Source: Beroe ovata
Lineage: Eukaryota; Ctenophora; Nuda; Beroida; Beroidae
Direction: 5' to 3'
Assembly: GCA_946803715.1 (NCBI GenBank)
Contig: CAMPET010000148.1
Location: 146,356-175,579 of the forward strand
DNA length: 29,224 nt
Of the stretch, positions 12,866 through 25,052 are shown one piece after another. Below the pieces are notes generated by a model. It searched no databases, was not told the origin of the DNA, and worked only from the letters and a program-made list of their open reading frames with translations. A program made the translations under genes and the position numbers. How positions within the stretch are numbered: position 1 is the first letter of the stretch; every line of letters starts with the position of its first letter.

Positions 12866-13730
12866 GACCACACAAATATGTTTTGATCCCTCATATCATT
12901 ATCACAGTATCACACTTATTTTGATCACACATACCTATAGTTTGATGATACTTGTGTCTGCAAACTTGTGATGGTGTTTGTTGTGTGTTGTTACGTGTTT
13001 TGTGTGTGTCTGTGTTTTGTAACGTGTTTTCAGTACGACGTTATACGTTTTTTATTCTTTCGATCCCAGTATTAGTCTCATATCACGTGTTTTTCACATC
13101 ATAATATAGGTATAAGACGTGTTTCGTTGTAAGATTAAGACTATCTGCATCATCTACATTACACATACAAATTATTATGTTGACCACCTGTTAAACGCGG
13201 ATCGATTTTATAAACAACTGCATAATGCATTGGTCATTGCTTCACTCACTGGGCATAAATTACGTTTTTGTCAACATATGGCTGTCCAGTATTCAACTTA
13301 AACAACATCACCAGTTGCCAGTTGGCTGATGTTAACGGATCGTTAATCGTTTGAGATTTCTCCGTGATGATGTCGTATTGTAGTCGGTCTGGTTTTCCTT
13401 TCATGTTCCATTGATGGAGGGGCGGAATTGATATTACATGCCCATTTCCCGTTTTCGTTAGGTTATGGAATATATTGGATCCATGATGGCATATGATGGG
13501 ATATGATATAGCGCATCACAATACCTATGGAGGTCTGTACAATTATACAGTCCTCTGTCCTGCAGCTGATTCTGCATAGGATCAGTATCTCTACACTACA
13601 GCACTATACTATAGTGTCGACTCTATCTAGCCCTCATATAGAGAGAGAGCAGGCGTCCTGGTGTCGGTGACATGGAGATGATGATGATCAGTGCTGTTTG
13701 ATTATACCGCCATGCGGCCATGCGCCGCGC

Positions 13731-13804
13731 ACACACAAACACACACACACACACACGCACGCACAGACACACACACACTCAGACACACACACACACANAC
13801 ACAT
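13731..13804. repeat. CA microsatellite containing an N
   Basis: Imperfect (CA)n with CG and GA steps. The unresolved base at 13798 lies near its end. Confidence 0.95.
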
Positions 13805-14839
13805 ATATATGAAGTTCGGTTTTTTAATCACATGTATAATTAAGTGATTATAGTAGTGCACGATACGATATATGTTTGTCATAATAAGCTGTGCGCGCAT
13901 GCGCGTCTCTTATCATGATAACAACTTTAAATAACTAATTCGTCGTATTATAATACAAAGTTTAATATATTATTATTCGTATGGTTCGTGTCCTGAGACT
14001 TATGGATATTATAAGCTAGACCGCTCTGCTTAGCTTGGATCATAGCGGAGCTCTGGATGATAACTTACCTCAATCGACTGTAATATTCCTTTATTTGTAT
14101 GTGGCGGTATGCACCACAGTCCATATAGATATCGATTTGTGTAGAACAGGGGCGCGCAACGTGTGCACAATTTGTGCTGATCATACTTCACCTACTGCTA
14201 TTTTGATTATTGGATAGACTATAACTATCTACAGTACCCAGATATTCCAGAATCTAGAGTGTGATCTAGATTGCTATCCGGAGCAATATATGCTCCTTGA
14301 GTATCATAAATATTTTACATCAGTTTCGCCGTCACCTTAGTGCATGATATTGTCCAGATAGGCTGATTATGACCAAGAGCATTACAAAGATCATCTCTTG
14401 GGCTTTCAATTTTCACGACAACCCATCTTAGCGTAATGACCATCGCTGTGCGTGATTTGAATATCCTCAACTTAACCGCATGTGCGGACTCAATTAGCTG
14501 TACTGTGTACAGATTTTCGGTGAGGGATTGTTTGATGAAACCGACATTACGTAAAATGCCTGATAAATATGACGGTGTAAAGGATTGTCGGCACTTAAGT
14601 ATGCTAAAGGGACATATACTGATATGGATATCATAATTCTTCAAGAGCTGTTGTTCATGTTGGACAATAATGACCGTTAATATGAGAATAGTTTTTGTTC
14701 AATGTCCTCATCAAACTTCGGTAGATGATTTATACGAACTTAAGGTGCTGTTTTAGTGGTAAAGTTTAATTTTCATATTGATACCTAGAATAGAGGAAGT
14801 CTCTATCTCACTTGACCTGAAATTGTCTTAACTCTAAGT

Positions 14840-14886
14840 CTATCCTATTTCTTGGCAAGAAATAGGATAGGCAAGAAATTCTTGCC
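14840..14886. repeat. Two overlapping perfect inverted repeats
   Basis: CTATCCTATTTCTTG (14840-14854) pairs with 14856-14870 around a single G. GGCAAGAA (14870-14877) then pairs with TTCTTGCC (14879-14886) around a single A. The second palindrome reuses the CAAGAAAT sequence of the first. Confidence 0.9.
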
Positions 14887-15555
14887 CATTTTGATGGTTT
14901 TAGCTATATACTTCGCCAGCTATCAATTTCCAGCCGTTATCGTCTCCATTATTCATGATATAAACGTCATAAGTGATACAATCGCGCATAGCTTCTGGAT
15001 ACACTACTTCTGCATCGTGATCGGCGGAACTGTTTAAATCACTTTTAATAATCCAAAGCTCAGCAATTCTTTAGCCTTTTCATGATTTTCTTCTTACAGC
15101 ATTTTTAAAACCTCCTTCTTCTTCTATCGAATCCTTTACAATTTACGTCTTATTTTGTACTCGATTTTGAGTTCGTGACCAAGTATTATGAATTGTTTTC
15201 GAATATATTTTGTTTTCGTCACAAATAATTTGACAACTATGCTAGCCTTAAAACGCGCGTTTTGCATATGTTTATGAAATGTCCAAGGCGTAGTATTTGT
15301 ATGGTTCCAACATAAGTGTGACTGGTCCTAGCTCACTGCCTCCTCATATTTGAGTTAAAACTGAGTTTTAAAACCATATTAGCCCATTCCACACCATATC
15401 ATTATGCTAGCACGTGCAAAAAGAACCAACACGAATGTCAAGCTCAAGGAATATTTAAAATTTGTAGAACCTTATGTTCAACTTTTCTGGCAAAAACATC
15501 TGCCTGCGCCTGGCACATCCTATATGTACAGGTTGGAGCAGTATGGGCCTTGTCA

Positions 15556-15609
15556 CTCACTCACACACACACACTCACACACACACGCACACACACACAC
15601 ACACACACA
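15556..15609. repeat. CA microsatellite
   Basis: Imperfect (CA)n starting CACTCACTCACACAC. Confidence 0.95.
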
Positions 15610-16169
15610 GCGTGATGAAATCCTGGCTGATTTTCACACATTGACCCTGTTAATATATTTATAAATTTGTTTACGCCTCCCATGTAAAACATGAAGTAAA
15701 TATATAAAACTTATATAGTGTTAACATGCCGAGTTTATCATATAAGAAATGGTATTTCAATATACATATAAACCCCTCTCCATAAGGGGTGGAAGTACCT
15801 GTTATTATTTCGTTTAGCCGTATATATATTGAACTGCGCGCAGCTCTTCGTTCGCAGCAAACATATATATATTGTTTGTTTGTGCGAGTACCCGTCTTCT
15901 TTTTGCAGTCTACGCCGGCTAGCTGACCGCAGAGGACACTGTTCCAATATCATACACGAACTCATCAGACTGAAGATCATTTCGGAAAGGGAATCATCTT
16001 TGATATCGTCATCTTTTTCATCATTGCAGAGCAAAACGAGAATCAGATTATTTGCGTTTCATGCGCTACTTGGACTTAGATCAGTGACTAGGGTCATGCC
16101 CAACAAGCAGAAACTTGAGAAAAAGTTATAAAAAAGCGCGGATAATAGTAATTTTTCTCCTCGTAATTT

Positions 16170-16176
16170 TATAAAA
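16170..16176 (+). promoter_or_regulatory. TATA-like element upstream of V2
   Basis: TATAAAA about 180 bp upstream of the V2 start codon in otherwise AT-rich DNA. It would suit a promoter specific to V2, but such a match is common at this base composition. Confidence 0.25.
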
Positions 16177-16307
16177 ATTCACATTATCTGTTATTGTTTC
16201 GTTCGCATCTCGTGCACAATTGAGCTGCTCTAGCGGGCCCTCTGAGCAGCAGCCGGGAGTTAAATACTCACAGCGAAACGTGCTTCTATATTTCCTCGAT
16301 ACATACT

Positions 16308-16321
16308 ATATCACGTGATAT
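16308..16321. promoter_or_regulatory. Palindromic E-box ATATCACGTGATAT upstream of V2
   Basis: A perfect 14-bp palindrome with a CACGTG core, 37 bp upstream of the V2 ATG. Factors of the bHLH-ZIP type bind this core. A second half-similar site, GCACGTGTG, follows at 16347. Confidence 0.5.
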
Positions 16322-16358
16322 TGAACGTGATATATCCTTGATATCGCACGTGTGTGTC

Positions 16359-17125
16359 ATGAAACCAGACCGTCCCCCTCTCTCCTTCTCATCGTCGTCT
16401 CCTCCATCATCCCCCATCATGACCACTAGAACCGCCCCTAGCTCTCCTCCCGACATTAGTCTCGATATTTTCCGCACGGGATCAATTCCATCATCTGCTG
16501 CTTACCGTCCCTCCCCCTCGCTATCCAAGATAAAACGAGCACTCGCCAGTCTGACCGAACCTGCCGACCTGTCGTCAACGTTCCCCGATCATCAGTACCG
16601 GTTGTCGATTTCCGACGCTGATTCATACGACGAGAACTTTGATTACGATGTACGAAGACCTTCCGAGAGTATGAAAAAGAAGAAAACGTCGACGAAGACT
16701 ACGACGAACTCTAAGAAATCGAGTATTCCTGCATCGCCGGCAGTTAGTAATCACGTACAGGTGGTTGGAGAACGTGGTAACAGTACTGCTGCCAGTAACT
16801 CTCCGTCAAAAAGTGATGACCATGTTGTGACATCGTGTCATCACTTTGTTATGCCATCGAAAGCGTCCATATACTCCGCTCCTTCAGAAAAATCATCATC
16901 ATCCAAGAGCACGCGAAGTAATTACAGTTCTCTAAAACCGATCGCCAACCATAGTTCAAAGAGTAATCATTCGGCCCCCGCCCGTTCGGAGCCGAAGTCG
17001 GGCCTCGCTCGAAATCACGTGATACCGGATGCTAATTTTATCGGCGTTGATAATCTACTCCATGTCAAGGTTGACGGGGCACTCATCGGCCGGAAAATTA
17101 GTCCTCAATGGAGAAAAGAGTGTAG
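16359..17125 (+). CDS. Alternative first exon V2 of EF-hand (calmodulin-like) protein
   Basis: Open exon of 255 codons plus two bases, ending TGT-AG before the donor GTGAGTAC. The start is the first ATG of the frame; the open frame extends back to a TGA at 16221 without another ATG, and G stands at -3. The protein begins with a Ser/Pro-rich segment (residues 5-35), then a short basic amphipathic stretch (SLSKIKRALASL, 54-65), an acidic patch (SISDADSYDENFDYD, 83-97), a Lys/Thr-rich patch (105-120) and a long Ser-rich tail with DHVVTSCHHF near 154-163. The last 36 residues look more ordered and end QWRKEC. Phase 2 joining to 28120 adds Arg and reads into QIFDMFD. No known domain is recognised in this exon. 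It is GC-richer than its flanks. Confidence 0.72.
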
Positions 17126-17129
17126 GTGA

Positions 17130-17330
17130 GTACATTGAGTGTATACAATTGAGTGTACAATGTACGTTGTGTGTAGTGTGTGTAGGTACTATGTGTAAAC
17201 TATTGAGTGTACAATGTACATTGCGTGTACTATGTATGTACAATGTAAATTATTTATACAATGTACATTGTGTGCTATGTGTATAATATCGAGTGTACAA
17301 TGTACATTGTGTGCACTATGTGTATGAATA
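17130..17330 (+). repeat. Palindrome-rich minisatellite after the V2 donor
   Basis: Irregular repeats of GAGTGTACAATGTACATTGTG start directly in the first bases of the V2 intron. The core CAATGTACATTG is a perfect palindrome, complete in three copies (near 17214, 17258 and 17297), with variants near 17157 and 17240, so the RNA could fold into several small hairpins beside the splice donor. Confidence 0.85.
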
Positions 17331-17492
17331 ATACCTTGCGTATACATTTGCAGTTTGTACATGATGACATTGTGTCATGTACATGAGGTACATGAGGTAT
17401 TGTGTAATGTGTAGAATACTTGTATGAAAGTGCATGTAATCAATACATCAATAATTGTGCAGTGAATCTATGAGGTATACCTATTCCGATGA

Positions 17493-18978
17493 GAAATTCG
17501 AAGAAATTTTTTGTCGCACATGCAAGCAAAGACCAATTTTCCCATGTATTTTTGGACGCTGAATCGATTCCCGAACGAATTTCGGCCCTATCTTGCTTCC
17601 CTGAGATTTGAGAAGCTGTGTATCATGTGAGTGTGACTCATTAACTTCATGTCTGAGAAGAAATAAGAATTTTCCCCGATTTCCCAATCAGCTAGCTCTC
17701 TAATTCTTTCAGATTCGAATTCTACGTCAAAAAATAGGCCAGAAACACTATTTTTCAGTATGTCACGTGCAGAACTGATTTTGGCCTATTTGTGTGTCCC
17801 ATTGATTTTCGCGTTTTTGTACTGTTTGCTTCCCACGGGAGAGAAATCGTCATTTGGGCGTGGTTTCACGGCGAGTATGAACTAAACATGATCGTAACGA
17901 GGATTGATATTTGTAGTGTGAGAGTAGGAGAGATGATTTGGTGGAAAATTCGTGTCGTAAGTGCCGGTAAAGACTTCATTAGAGACCTTCGAAAATGAAG
18001 TAAAAAAGTGTGGAGTCACTCACTTCATTTTCTATCGATACTCCGATCAGAAATTCGAAGAAATTTTTTTGTCGCACATGCAAGCAAAGACCATGAATTC
18101 CCATGTATTTTTGGACGCTGAATCGATTCCCGATCGAATTTCGGCCCTATCTTGCTTCCCTGAGGAGCTGTATATCATGTGACTCATAACTTCATGTCTG
18201 AGAAGAAATAAGAATTTTCCCCAATTTCCCAATCAGCTAGCTCTCTAATTCTTTCAGATTCGAATTCTACGTCAAAAAATAGGCCAGAAACACTATTTTT
18301 CAGTATGTCACGTGCAGAACTGATTTTGGCCTATTTGTGTGTCCCATTGATTTTCGCGTTTTTGTACTGTTTGCTTCCCAGGGGAGAGAAATCGTCATTT
18401 GGGCGTGGTTTCACGGCGAGTATGAACTATACATGATCGTAACGAGGATTGATATTTGTGGTGTGAGAGTAGGAGAGATGATTTGGTCGAGAATTAGTGT
18501 CGTAAGTGCAAGTAAAGACTTCATTAGAGACCTTCGAAAATGAAGTAAAAAAGTGTGGAGTCACTGACTTCATTTTTAATCGATACTCCGAGAGAAATTC
18601 GAAGAAATTTTTCTGTCGCACATGCAAGCAGAGACCATGAATTCCCATGTATTTTTGGACGCTGAATCGATTCCCAATCAAATTTCGGCCCTATCTTGCT
18701 TCCCTGAGGAGCTGTATATCATGTGACTCGTAACTTCATGTCTGAGAAGAAATAAGAATTCCCCCAATTTCCCAATCAGCTAGCTCTCTTATTCTTTCAG
18801 ATTCGAATTCTACGTCAAAAAATAGTATGTTGCGTGCAGTACTGATTTTGGCCTATTTGTGTGTCCCATTGATTTTCGCGTTTTTGTACTGTTTGCTTCC
18901 CAGGGGAGAGAAATCGTCATTTGGGCGTGGTTTCACGGCGAGTATGTGGAGCCACTCACTTCATTTTTTATTGATACC
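17493..18978 (+). repeat. Three tandem copies of a ~550-bp unit (third partial)
   Basis: The anchor GAAATTCGAAGAAATTTTT recurs at 17493, 18050 and 18594. Units are highly similar with small indels. The third has lost about 25 bp near 18824 and about 125 bp near 18946, where the sequence jumps from GCGAGTATG to TGTGGAG. There is no N at the junctions. Short open frames on both strands repeat with the unit but show no recognisable domain. The array lies in the long V2 intron. Confidence 0.93.
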
Positions 18979-19606
18979 TACATTATAACCTCGTACAATA
19001 TACACTTCGTACATGATATACATTTTATACTCAACATTTGTACATGAATACATTCCACATCGTACACGGCACATATTTTACTCATTAGTTGAGAAGTGCA
19101 GCACTATTTCATGACAATGGGCTCGTCCTTGACCACGCCCTTCATCAATGCGCGGCAGAATGACATCACCGCATCTCTATGATGATATACTACATACCTA
19201 ATCGTGGGAAAATATTTGAACCATTTCAACGAGAATATATTTATACGTGGGTATTAATTCACACTCAGTCATTAAATTGTCTGCGCAGTCAATTACAATA
19301 ATTATTAATTGCTCAAATCACACTAATCATGACTTAGTTAGTATGATATACTCAACATCTTAATTGTTTAATTACTTAATTTTATATATATGAACGGTTA
19401 TTATTATTGGATTTAACGTCAGATTATTAGGTCTAAAACTTTTGTATTATTGACGTGGAGGTTATGCGTCTGTGCACGCTTTGTCGGCCGACATACCACA
19501 ATTATATGGGAATTCATGCTTTCATTTTCGGTTGGTAAATAAATCCTTCCAGCCTGCAGCATGTCTCGCCTGAGCGTCCTACTCCCACCAGTTCTACTAT
19601 TCCCCG
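18979..19606. other. AT-rich stretch without recognised features
   Basis: Nothing beyond short AT-rich direct repeats is visible here. Confidence 0.6.
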
Positions 19607-19799
19607 CCACAACCTTTCCTATCACTCTAACACTGACCACACCCCCTTTAAACCACACCAAACTTGACCACACCCCTTCCCTCCACCCCTCCTCCTTCCC
19701 CCACCACTCCTCCTTCCCTCCACCCCTCCTCCTTCCCCCACCACTCCCATTTTCTTGACCACACTCCCACTTTATTAACCACTCCCTCACACCACGCAC

Positions 19800-19950
19800 C
19801 CTCCACCCCTGGGAGCTGACACGTAACGTTTCGCTTGAGCGATTCTCAATAGTATGACACTCGGCCAAGACAACTTCTATCCACTCTTTCTCTCTCCCTA
19901 CCTCATTGTCGGTAAATTGCCGTATGGTATGTATGATGATGTTGATCATG
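19800..19950 (-). CDS. Weak minus-strand ORF inside the 590-bp duplication
   Basis: Reads MAEEAMINIIIHTIRQFTDN, then EVGREKEWIEVVLAECHTIE, then NRSS. The same frame is kept in the second copy (about 20430-20570) with a synonymous change, but there a TAA stops it after 46 residues. In copy 1 it runs on into the low-complexity tract on the complement of the ACCACACCC repeat. No family is recognised; it could be a fragment of a dispersed element. Confidence 0.2.
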
Positions 19951-20749
19951 GCTTCTTCAGCCATCCACCTATTATGTACCCGTGTTGTAGTTTAGATACT
20001 AATAGGTTTAATGAGATATAAATAGAATTGGGACACAGGACCCTTGTAAATAGTAAAAGGACCAGCTTTTCCTGAGACGAAGAAACGAGTAGATATGTTT
20101 GTATGAGTTCTCTTCTGACTTTCCTCTCTTTCTTTCTCAGTGTGAGTGTGTGTGTTTGTGTGTGTTTATGTATGTGTGTGTGTGTGTGTANCCACAACCT
20201 TTCCTATCACTCTAACACTGACCAGTGACCACACCCCCTTTTAACCACACCGAACTTGACCATACCCCTTCCCTCCACCCCTCCCCTTCCCCAACCCCTC
20301 CTCATTCCCCCGGCCCCACCACTCCCCTCCCTCCACACCTCCTCCTTCCCCCACCACTCCCACTTTCTTGACCACACTCCCACTTTATTAACCACTCCCT
20401 CACACCACACAGCCCCCATCCCTGGGAGCTGACACGTTACGTTTTGCTTGAGCGATTCTCAATAGTATGACACTCGGCCAAGACAACTTCTATCCACTCT
20501 TTCTCTCTCCCTACCTCATTGTCGGTAAATTGTCGTATGGTATGTATGATGATGTTGATCATGGCTTCTTCAGCCATCGACCTATTATGTACCCGTGTTG
20601 TAGTTTAGGTACTAATAGGTTTAATGAGATATAAATAGAATTGGGACACAGGACCCTTGTAAATGGTAAAAGGATCAGCTTCTCCTAAGGCGAAGATACG
20701 AATACATATGTTTGTATGAGTTCTCTCTGACTTTGCCCTCTTTCTTTCT

Positions 20750-20751
<2 letters not shown>

Positions 20752-20798
<47 letters not shown>
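20752..20798. repeat. TG microsatellite
   Basis: Long uninterrupted (TG)n closing the second copy of the 590-bp duplication. A shorter, imperfect counterpart closes the first copy at 20143-20190. Confidence 0.95.
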
Positions 20799-20801
<3 letters not shown>

Positions 20802-21491
20802 TAGGGAACAATTAGTGTCATCTGTCGTTTTCAGTTTACTCCAGGATGCAGCCGCACTCTTATCTACCGCTATAATTGCTGATATATACCGTGTAATGGA
20901 GTCTTTGCATGACGTGAGACGCAGTTCTGGGTGTGTGTTTGTGTGTGCTGTCAGTGTGTGTGTCAGTGTGTCTGTGAGTTTCTGCCATTCATACTTTGTT
21001 TTCATAGTATGCGATTTGACCATGTATAATCATAACAATATAGTTTGAAATCAAAGCCAATACATCCTTGATCCACGCATGAATGAAAGTTATTCAATAA
21101 ATCCCGACTGTTTGTTTCAGCCCAGTACATGATGAAAACTCGTATCATTCTTGGAGATACTTGTTTTACATCGTCCTACAGCCAAACAAACTATCTCCTC
21201 AAGTATAATGCGCACATAAGTATAATTATCTATATAAAAGAGACCTGCACTAATGTAAAGACTATTTATAATTATCCACATAATTCTGAAGTTATGATGC
21301 GTTTTCACCAGACATGCACGCTTAAACTCCCGTAGTAGAGAGACTCATAAACTCTCTCACTGTTATCCAGCAGTAGTTGTTTTGGTTTGAATTACCCGTG
21401 GATTTGGACATTTTTCAGTGCACTATGCCTACCATCCTTATGGCTCTTGCATTGTATCAATAGAATATATGCAATATATATACTGCAACAA

Positions 21492-21523
21492 TAATCTATT
21501 GTGTTTCATAACACAATAGATTA
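21492..21523. repeat. Inverted repeat, 14-bp arms, 4-bp loop
   Basis: TAATCTATTGTGTT at 21492-21505 and its perfect complement at 21510-21523 flank tcat. Confidence 0.9.
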
Positions 21524-21627
21524 GGTAGGTACTGAGCTCTATCTTTGGCAATTATGTTTTTATAACTATAAGAGTTACTTTTTTATTAGAGTTGCTATTC
21601 ACGCATTTACACGGGAACGATACTAGG

Positions 21628-21765
21628 AAACGGCCAAAAACTATTTTACAGGGGGCATACTACAAATAAGTGTTCCTGACCTATTTTTTGACTTAGAATT
21701 CAAATCTGGAGGAATATTTGAGCCAGCTCATCAGGAAATTGAGGAAAAATCTGATTTCTATATAG
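21628..21765 (-). repeat. Diverged, inverted relative of the 550-bp repeat
   Basis: The + strand here (for example CCTATTTTTTGACTTAGAAT and the following AATCTGGAGGAATATTTGAG) aligns with the reverse complement of the interior of the 17493-18978 unit over roughly 120 bp, with many substitutions. This shows the sequence is a dispersed family, with older copies outside the array. Confidence 0.75.
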
Positions 21766-22401
21766 GTGTATGTGAGTTGAAATTTGTAGAATTAATTTGA
21801 AGAATGTACTCAGGCTCTTTTAGAAAATTTAATCCCGACTGAGCGTTAGTCTTGCTTGTTGGGAATCTCAAAGCTTTCCGTATATAAACGCCTTTAAAAT
21901 TCAAGTTTTATCATGTGTACGCTGAGATATTATAGATCGCTTGATTATGGATGATTGTGTGCTTCGTTATGAGATCGTATATTTCCCATCGCTTACGTTC
22001 CGTTTACACGTTTACTTTTTGCAGTTGCGTTAGGTATATAAGTAGCCACAAGTAATATTGAGAAATGATGATTCAAATGAGCTAGTCGTTGAAAATAGGT
22101 GATAAGCTGTTGCTCAAATTCCACTTTTCATTGATATTTCCATGCATTCACTATTTCATACCGTATTGCATAGAATTCTACCGCCTGAATAAGGCTTATT
22201 GATAACTTCTTAGACTCTATAATTTCCAGACTTTTATAGTAATTTCTCGCTCTAAATTATCCCTCTTTTGTAATTGAAGCACTCAGATGAGTTCGTATAG
22301 CGTGCAAGGGCGGCCACCCGATTTAGACCGCTCACTGCATACGATTAATAAAATCCTCTGCCCAGTTATATGAACAGGGAATTGATAAAGTTGAAAAATC
22401 A

Positions 22402-22629
22402 CTATAGTTCAACGTTTCCATACCTTATTGTTATAGATCTAACAAGAACCGCCAGATTTATAATATAGTTTAAATCGGTATAACGCAGTAGCACGTCGTT
22501 GCCGCCATCAGTGTACGTGATCAAACTTTTAGGGTACCAGCTTGTTACTATAGATGGACCACTCGATGTACCAGTTTGTTCTTGAATCTTTCTGGAATGC
22601 CACAACTCTGTCACAGCTCCAAACTCCAT
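22402..22629 (-). CDS. Possible minus-strand coding exon
   Basis: The ATG at 22629 (minus) has a strong context, with A at -3 and G at +4. It reads MEFGAVTELWHSRK and on through YPKSLITYTDGGNDVLLRYT to SITI, then AG and a donor GTATGG. The frame otherwise stops at 22402. GC content is clearly above the AT-rich flanks. I recognise no domain, and the downstream acceptor is unclear. It may be an exon of a gene nested in the V2 intron, or chance. Confidence 0.3.
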   Translation of the reverse strand: MEFGAVTELWHSRKIQEQTGTSSGPSIVTSWYPKSLITYTDGGNDVLLRYTDLNYIINLAVLVRSITIRYGNVEL

Positions 22630-25052
22630 GTTGAATTCTACTTATGAGGTGTGAAATTCAGCACTTTGTGAGGGTCATTAGATAAATAAGGATGGAATTC
22701 GTTCCTTCCTATTACAGTGAGCGATCATCATTATGATCCAAATCTCTATGTTGATCTTAAGTTAGAATTAAGAATTAATTACTTGAATTAAAGTATATAT
22801 TAAGTTTAAGTATATTGAATACTTAGAGTATATAATATCATAGCGATCATTTGATCTTAAGTTCTCTAATATTTCATGAAATTAGACTAGCGTTTAATAT
22901 TATGATATCTTAGCTTGCCTGGTATATCTTCGTATACGATCCTTGATATCGTATAACTTACTTATATTATACTTGATGTGTAATTGTATTGAACTAATAT
23001 ACTGGACTGACTATTTATAATCTAAGTATGCGCGCTTTTATTAAACTACTATATTTGCGCTCAATACTTATAATTGAGATGAAGCACTGAGATGAGCTAT
23101 GACTACAATTACACTGGTTGTAATTGTATCGGGAACTGCGATCACCTCTAATATCATTGTTCATCATTGTTTACAGTTCAGCTTTTGTTCTGGACTATTG
23201 TTGTTAGATCCCAGCTCACAACCTACTTATAATACTGTCTTAAACTTCATAGCACACTTCTATAGATACTGTCTTTCTTTCACTGCTCCCTATACTCACT
23301 TCATAACACCATCTTCAATTTACTTAAACTTATAGTTATACCTACCGTTTCTTACAATTCGTATGTACTTACTTCTTCACGCAATGTGAGCTTCATTTCT
23401 GTTTGCCAAAATGGGGATTCATATGAAATTATTCGTCAAGTCCCTGAAAATTCTGTAGAATGGGAATCTGGAGTGCTGAAATCCTGTCATGAACATAATA
23501 TCCTCTGATTAAGTTCTGCATATCTAAATTTCCCTGCTTTAGTTTGAACTACAACAAATATAATATCCTAACTCATTCTCTACACTTCCTCACTCAAGCT
23601 GTAGGATAAGCTGACCTTTTTTTCTGTAGAACTCTTCTCAATAGGGAAATTGTTGTGAAATAAATGCCACTGCACAGTTTATTAATACACCAGTACAGCC
23701 ACGTGATAAGCAATGCTCACCTGATGCAGCAACCTACTTTTGTCTAAACGTGAATTTCACGAACGTTTGTCACGCAATCGATACCTATATCCATTTTTAC
23801 TGATTGTTTTTCGTCACGTTTGTATCCTCTCTTGGTCATAACTTTGACGCGGAACCCACGTGACTTCCATATATGGTAGTCATGTGACCTGCAATCACAT
23901 GACTCTCTTCTAATTAAATTGTTTTTTCATATCCTCGATGTGTGATCGTGAATAACTGCATCAAATATACCTACCTGTGTTTCTTCTTTTGTTAGGTACA
24001 GCTCTTTTGTCTTGAACCGAAACCAGCAGCTGCATTATGCTGATTCAATTCTCAATTTCCGACGAATATAAGAATAGGAGTGAATAGTAGGTGTATCTCT
24101 TATTTTCAAGTTTTCGAGTTTTCCCTTGGTTTTGGAGGGTCTTTATATAACAACGTTTTCAAGTACCTTTGCCTTGTCTGAAGATAATCTCTACCTATAA
24201 CGCTACCTGTATTGAAGGCGAAAAATATACATTTAGGAGGAAAATCTCAGGAGTTATACAGAACTCTACTGGTCATAACTATGTTAATTGAATTTAATTA
24301 TGTATACGTCATAGGATAAATAATTCCGCAGACCTTGGGGTAAATATTTTATTCACTCTTCGGATAAAAGTTCAGTAGCTAAAATAAACGCCGTTCCTAT
24401 GTTATTTCTATGAGAACTTGAACCGCTGTTTAATCAGGTTTTATTGATGATTTTTCAAGTTGAATAATAAATCAATGGACAATACTATTCCCCAATAAAA
24501 GAATAGGAAATTATGATTCATTGTTTCAATCATCTTTGATTGTTTAATCACCTCCTAAAGAAATCTACAATAGGAGGTATTGTATTCTTTACACGCACCA
24601 TCTGTTTCACTCTATTGTGTCCACCGCTGACCGCTGTGTGGAACAATTGGTATCCAACCCACTTGGTCCTCCAATCATAATATGATTCACTCTGGAGTCT
24701 TGACAATTGCTTTACACATGAGACCAGAGTCTATTCAATTTCATGTTCAATTCAGCTAAAATATTAGTTTATTTCTCTATTGTTCATGATATGAGCTCGA
24801 TTTACAAAATCTATGCCGATCAATGATCATCGTTTATTTGCGCACGAAGTGACTATTGTGTGATTCTCTGTGTGATTGGCCACATCGCGCTTGATGGGCC
24901 ACGTGAAAAAAATACGTTGAAGTTTTATTTATTTATTTGTGTCCATAGATCGGATATGTTGCATTGTTTCGGTAATCTCGGTTTATCTCACAGCTGACAA
25001 AAGGGAGGATTTAGCAAACGGATTGGGGATATTATATATCAGAATCCTAACC

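Larger units (their letters stand above)
12866..16169. other. Non-coding region between V1 and V2
   Basis: AT-rich intron of the V1 transcript. It includes two microsatellites and the double palindrome. About 14315-14640 is open on both strands for around 100 codons without a recognisable domain. Acceptor-like sequences end at 15909 and 16029 and could mark 5' UTR exons of V2. Confidence 0.5.
19607..20798 (+). repeat. Tandem duplication of a ~590-bp sequence, N at the junction
   Basis: 19607-20190 and 20192-20798 are near copies: both start CCACAACCTTTCCTATCACT, pass through a pyrimidine-rich ACCACACCCC tract and end in a TG microsatellite. The N at 20191 stands exactly between them. Confidence 0.93.
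20799..25052. other. Long AT-rich stretch between the duplication and V3
   Basis: Apart from the inverted repeat, the diverged repeat relative and the minus-strand exon candidate listed separately, no gene is visible. A 78-codon ATG frame at 23099-23335 begins with a hydrophobic stretch but has no further support. 22740-23060 is very AT-rich, with many small inverted repeats. CACGTG boxes occur at 23700, 23858 and 24900. Confidence 0.5.

Noticed and set aside
13731-13804. Cys/Val-rich peptides over CA/TG repeats
   Set aside because: These are translations of microsatellites, also seen at 1573, 15556, 20752 and 28648.
14315-14644. About 100-codon frames open on both strands
   Set aside because: Openness on both strands without domain, clear start or splice context is weak evidence for coding.
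17792-19047. Repeated 62-68-residue frames starting MCPIDFRVFVLF as a gene family
   Set aside because: They follow the copies of a tandem repeat, start inside it without context, change length with indels and show no domain.
23363-23385. A sixth possible first exon: ATG, MYLLLHA, then phase 2 donor GTGAGC
   Set aside because: Only seven codons plus two bases; such a match is expected by chance near any GTGAG.
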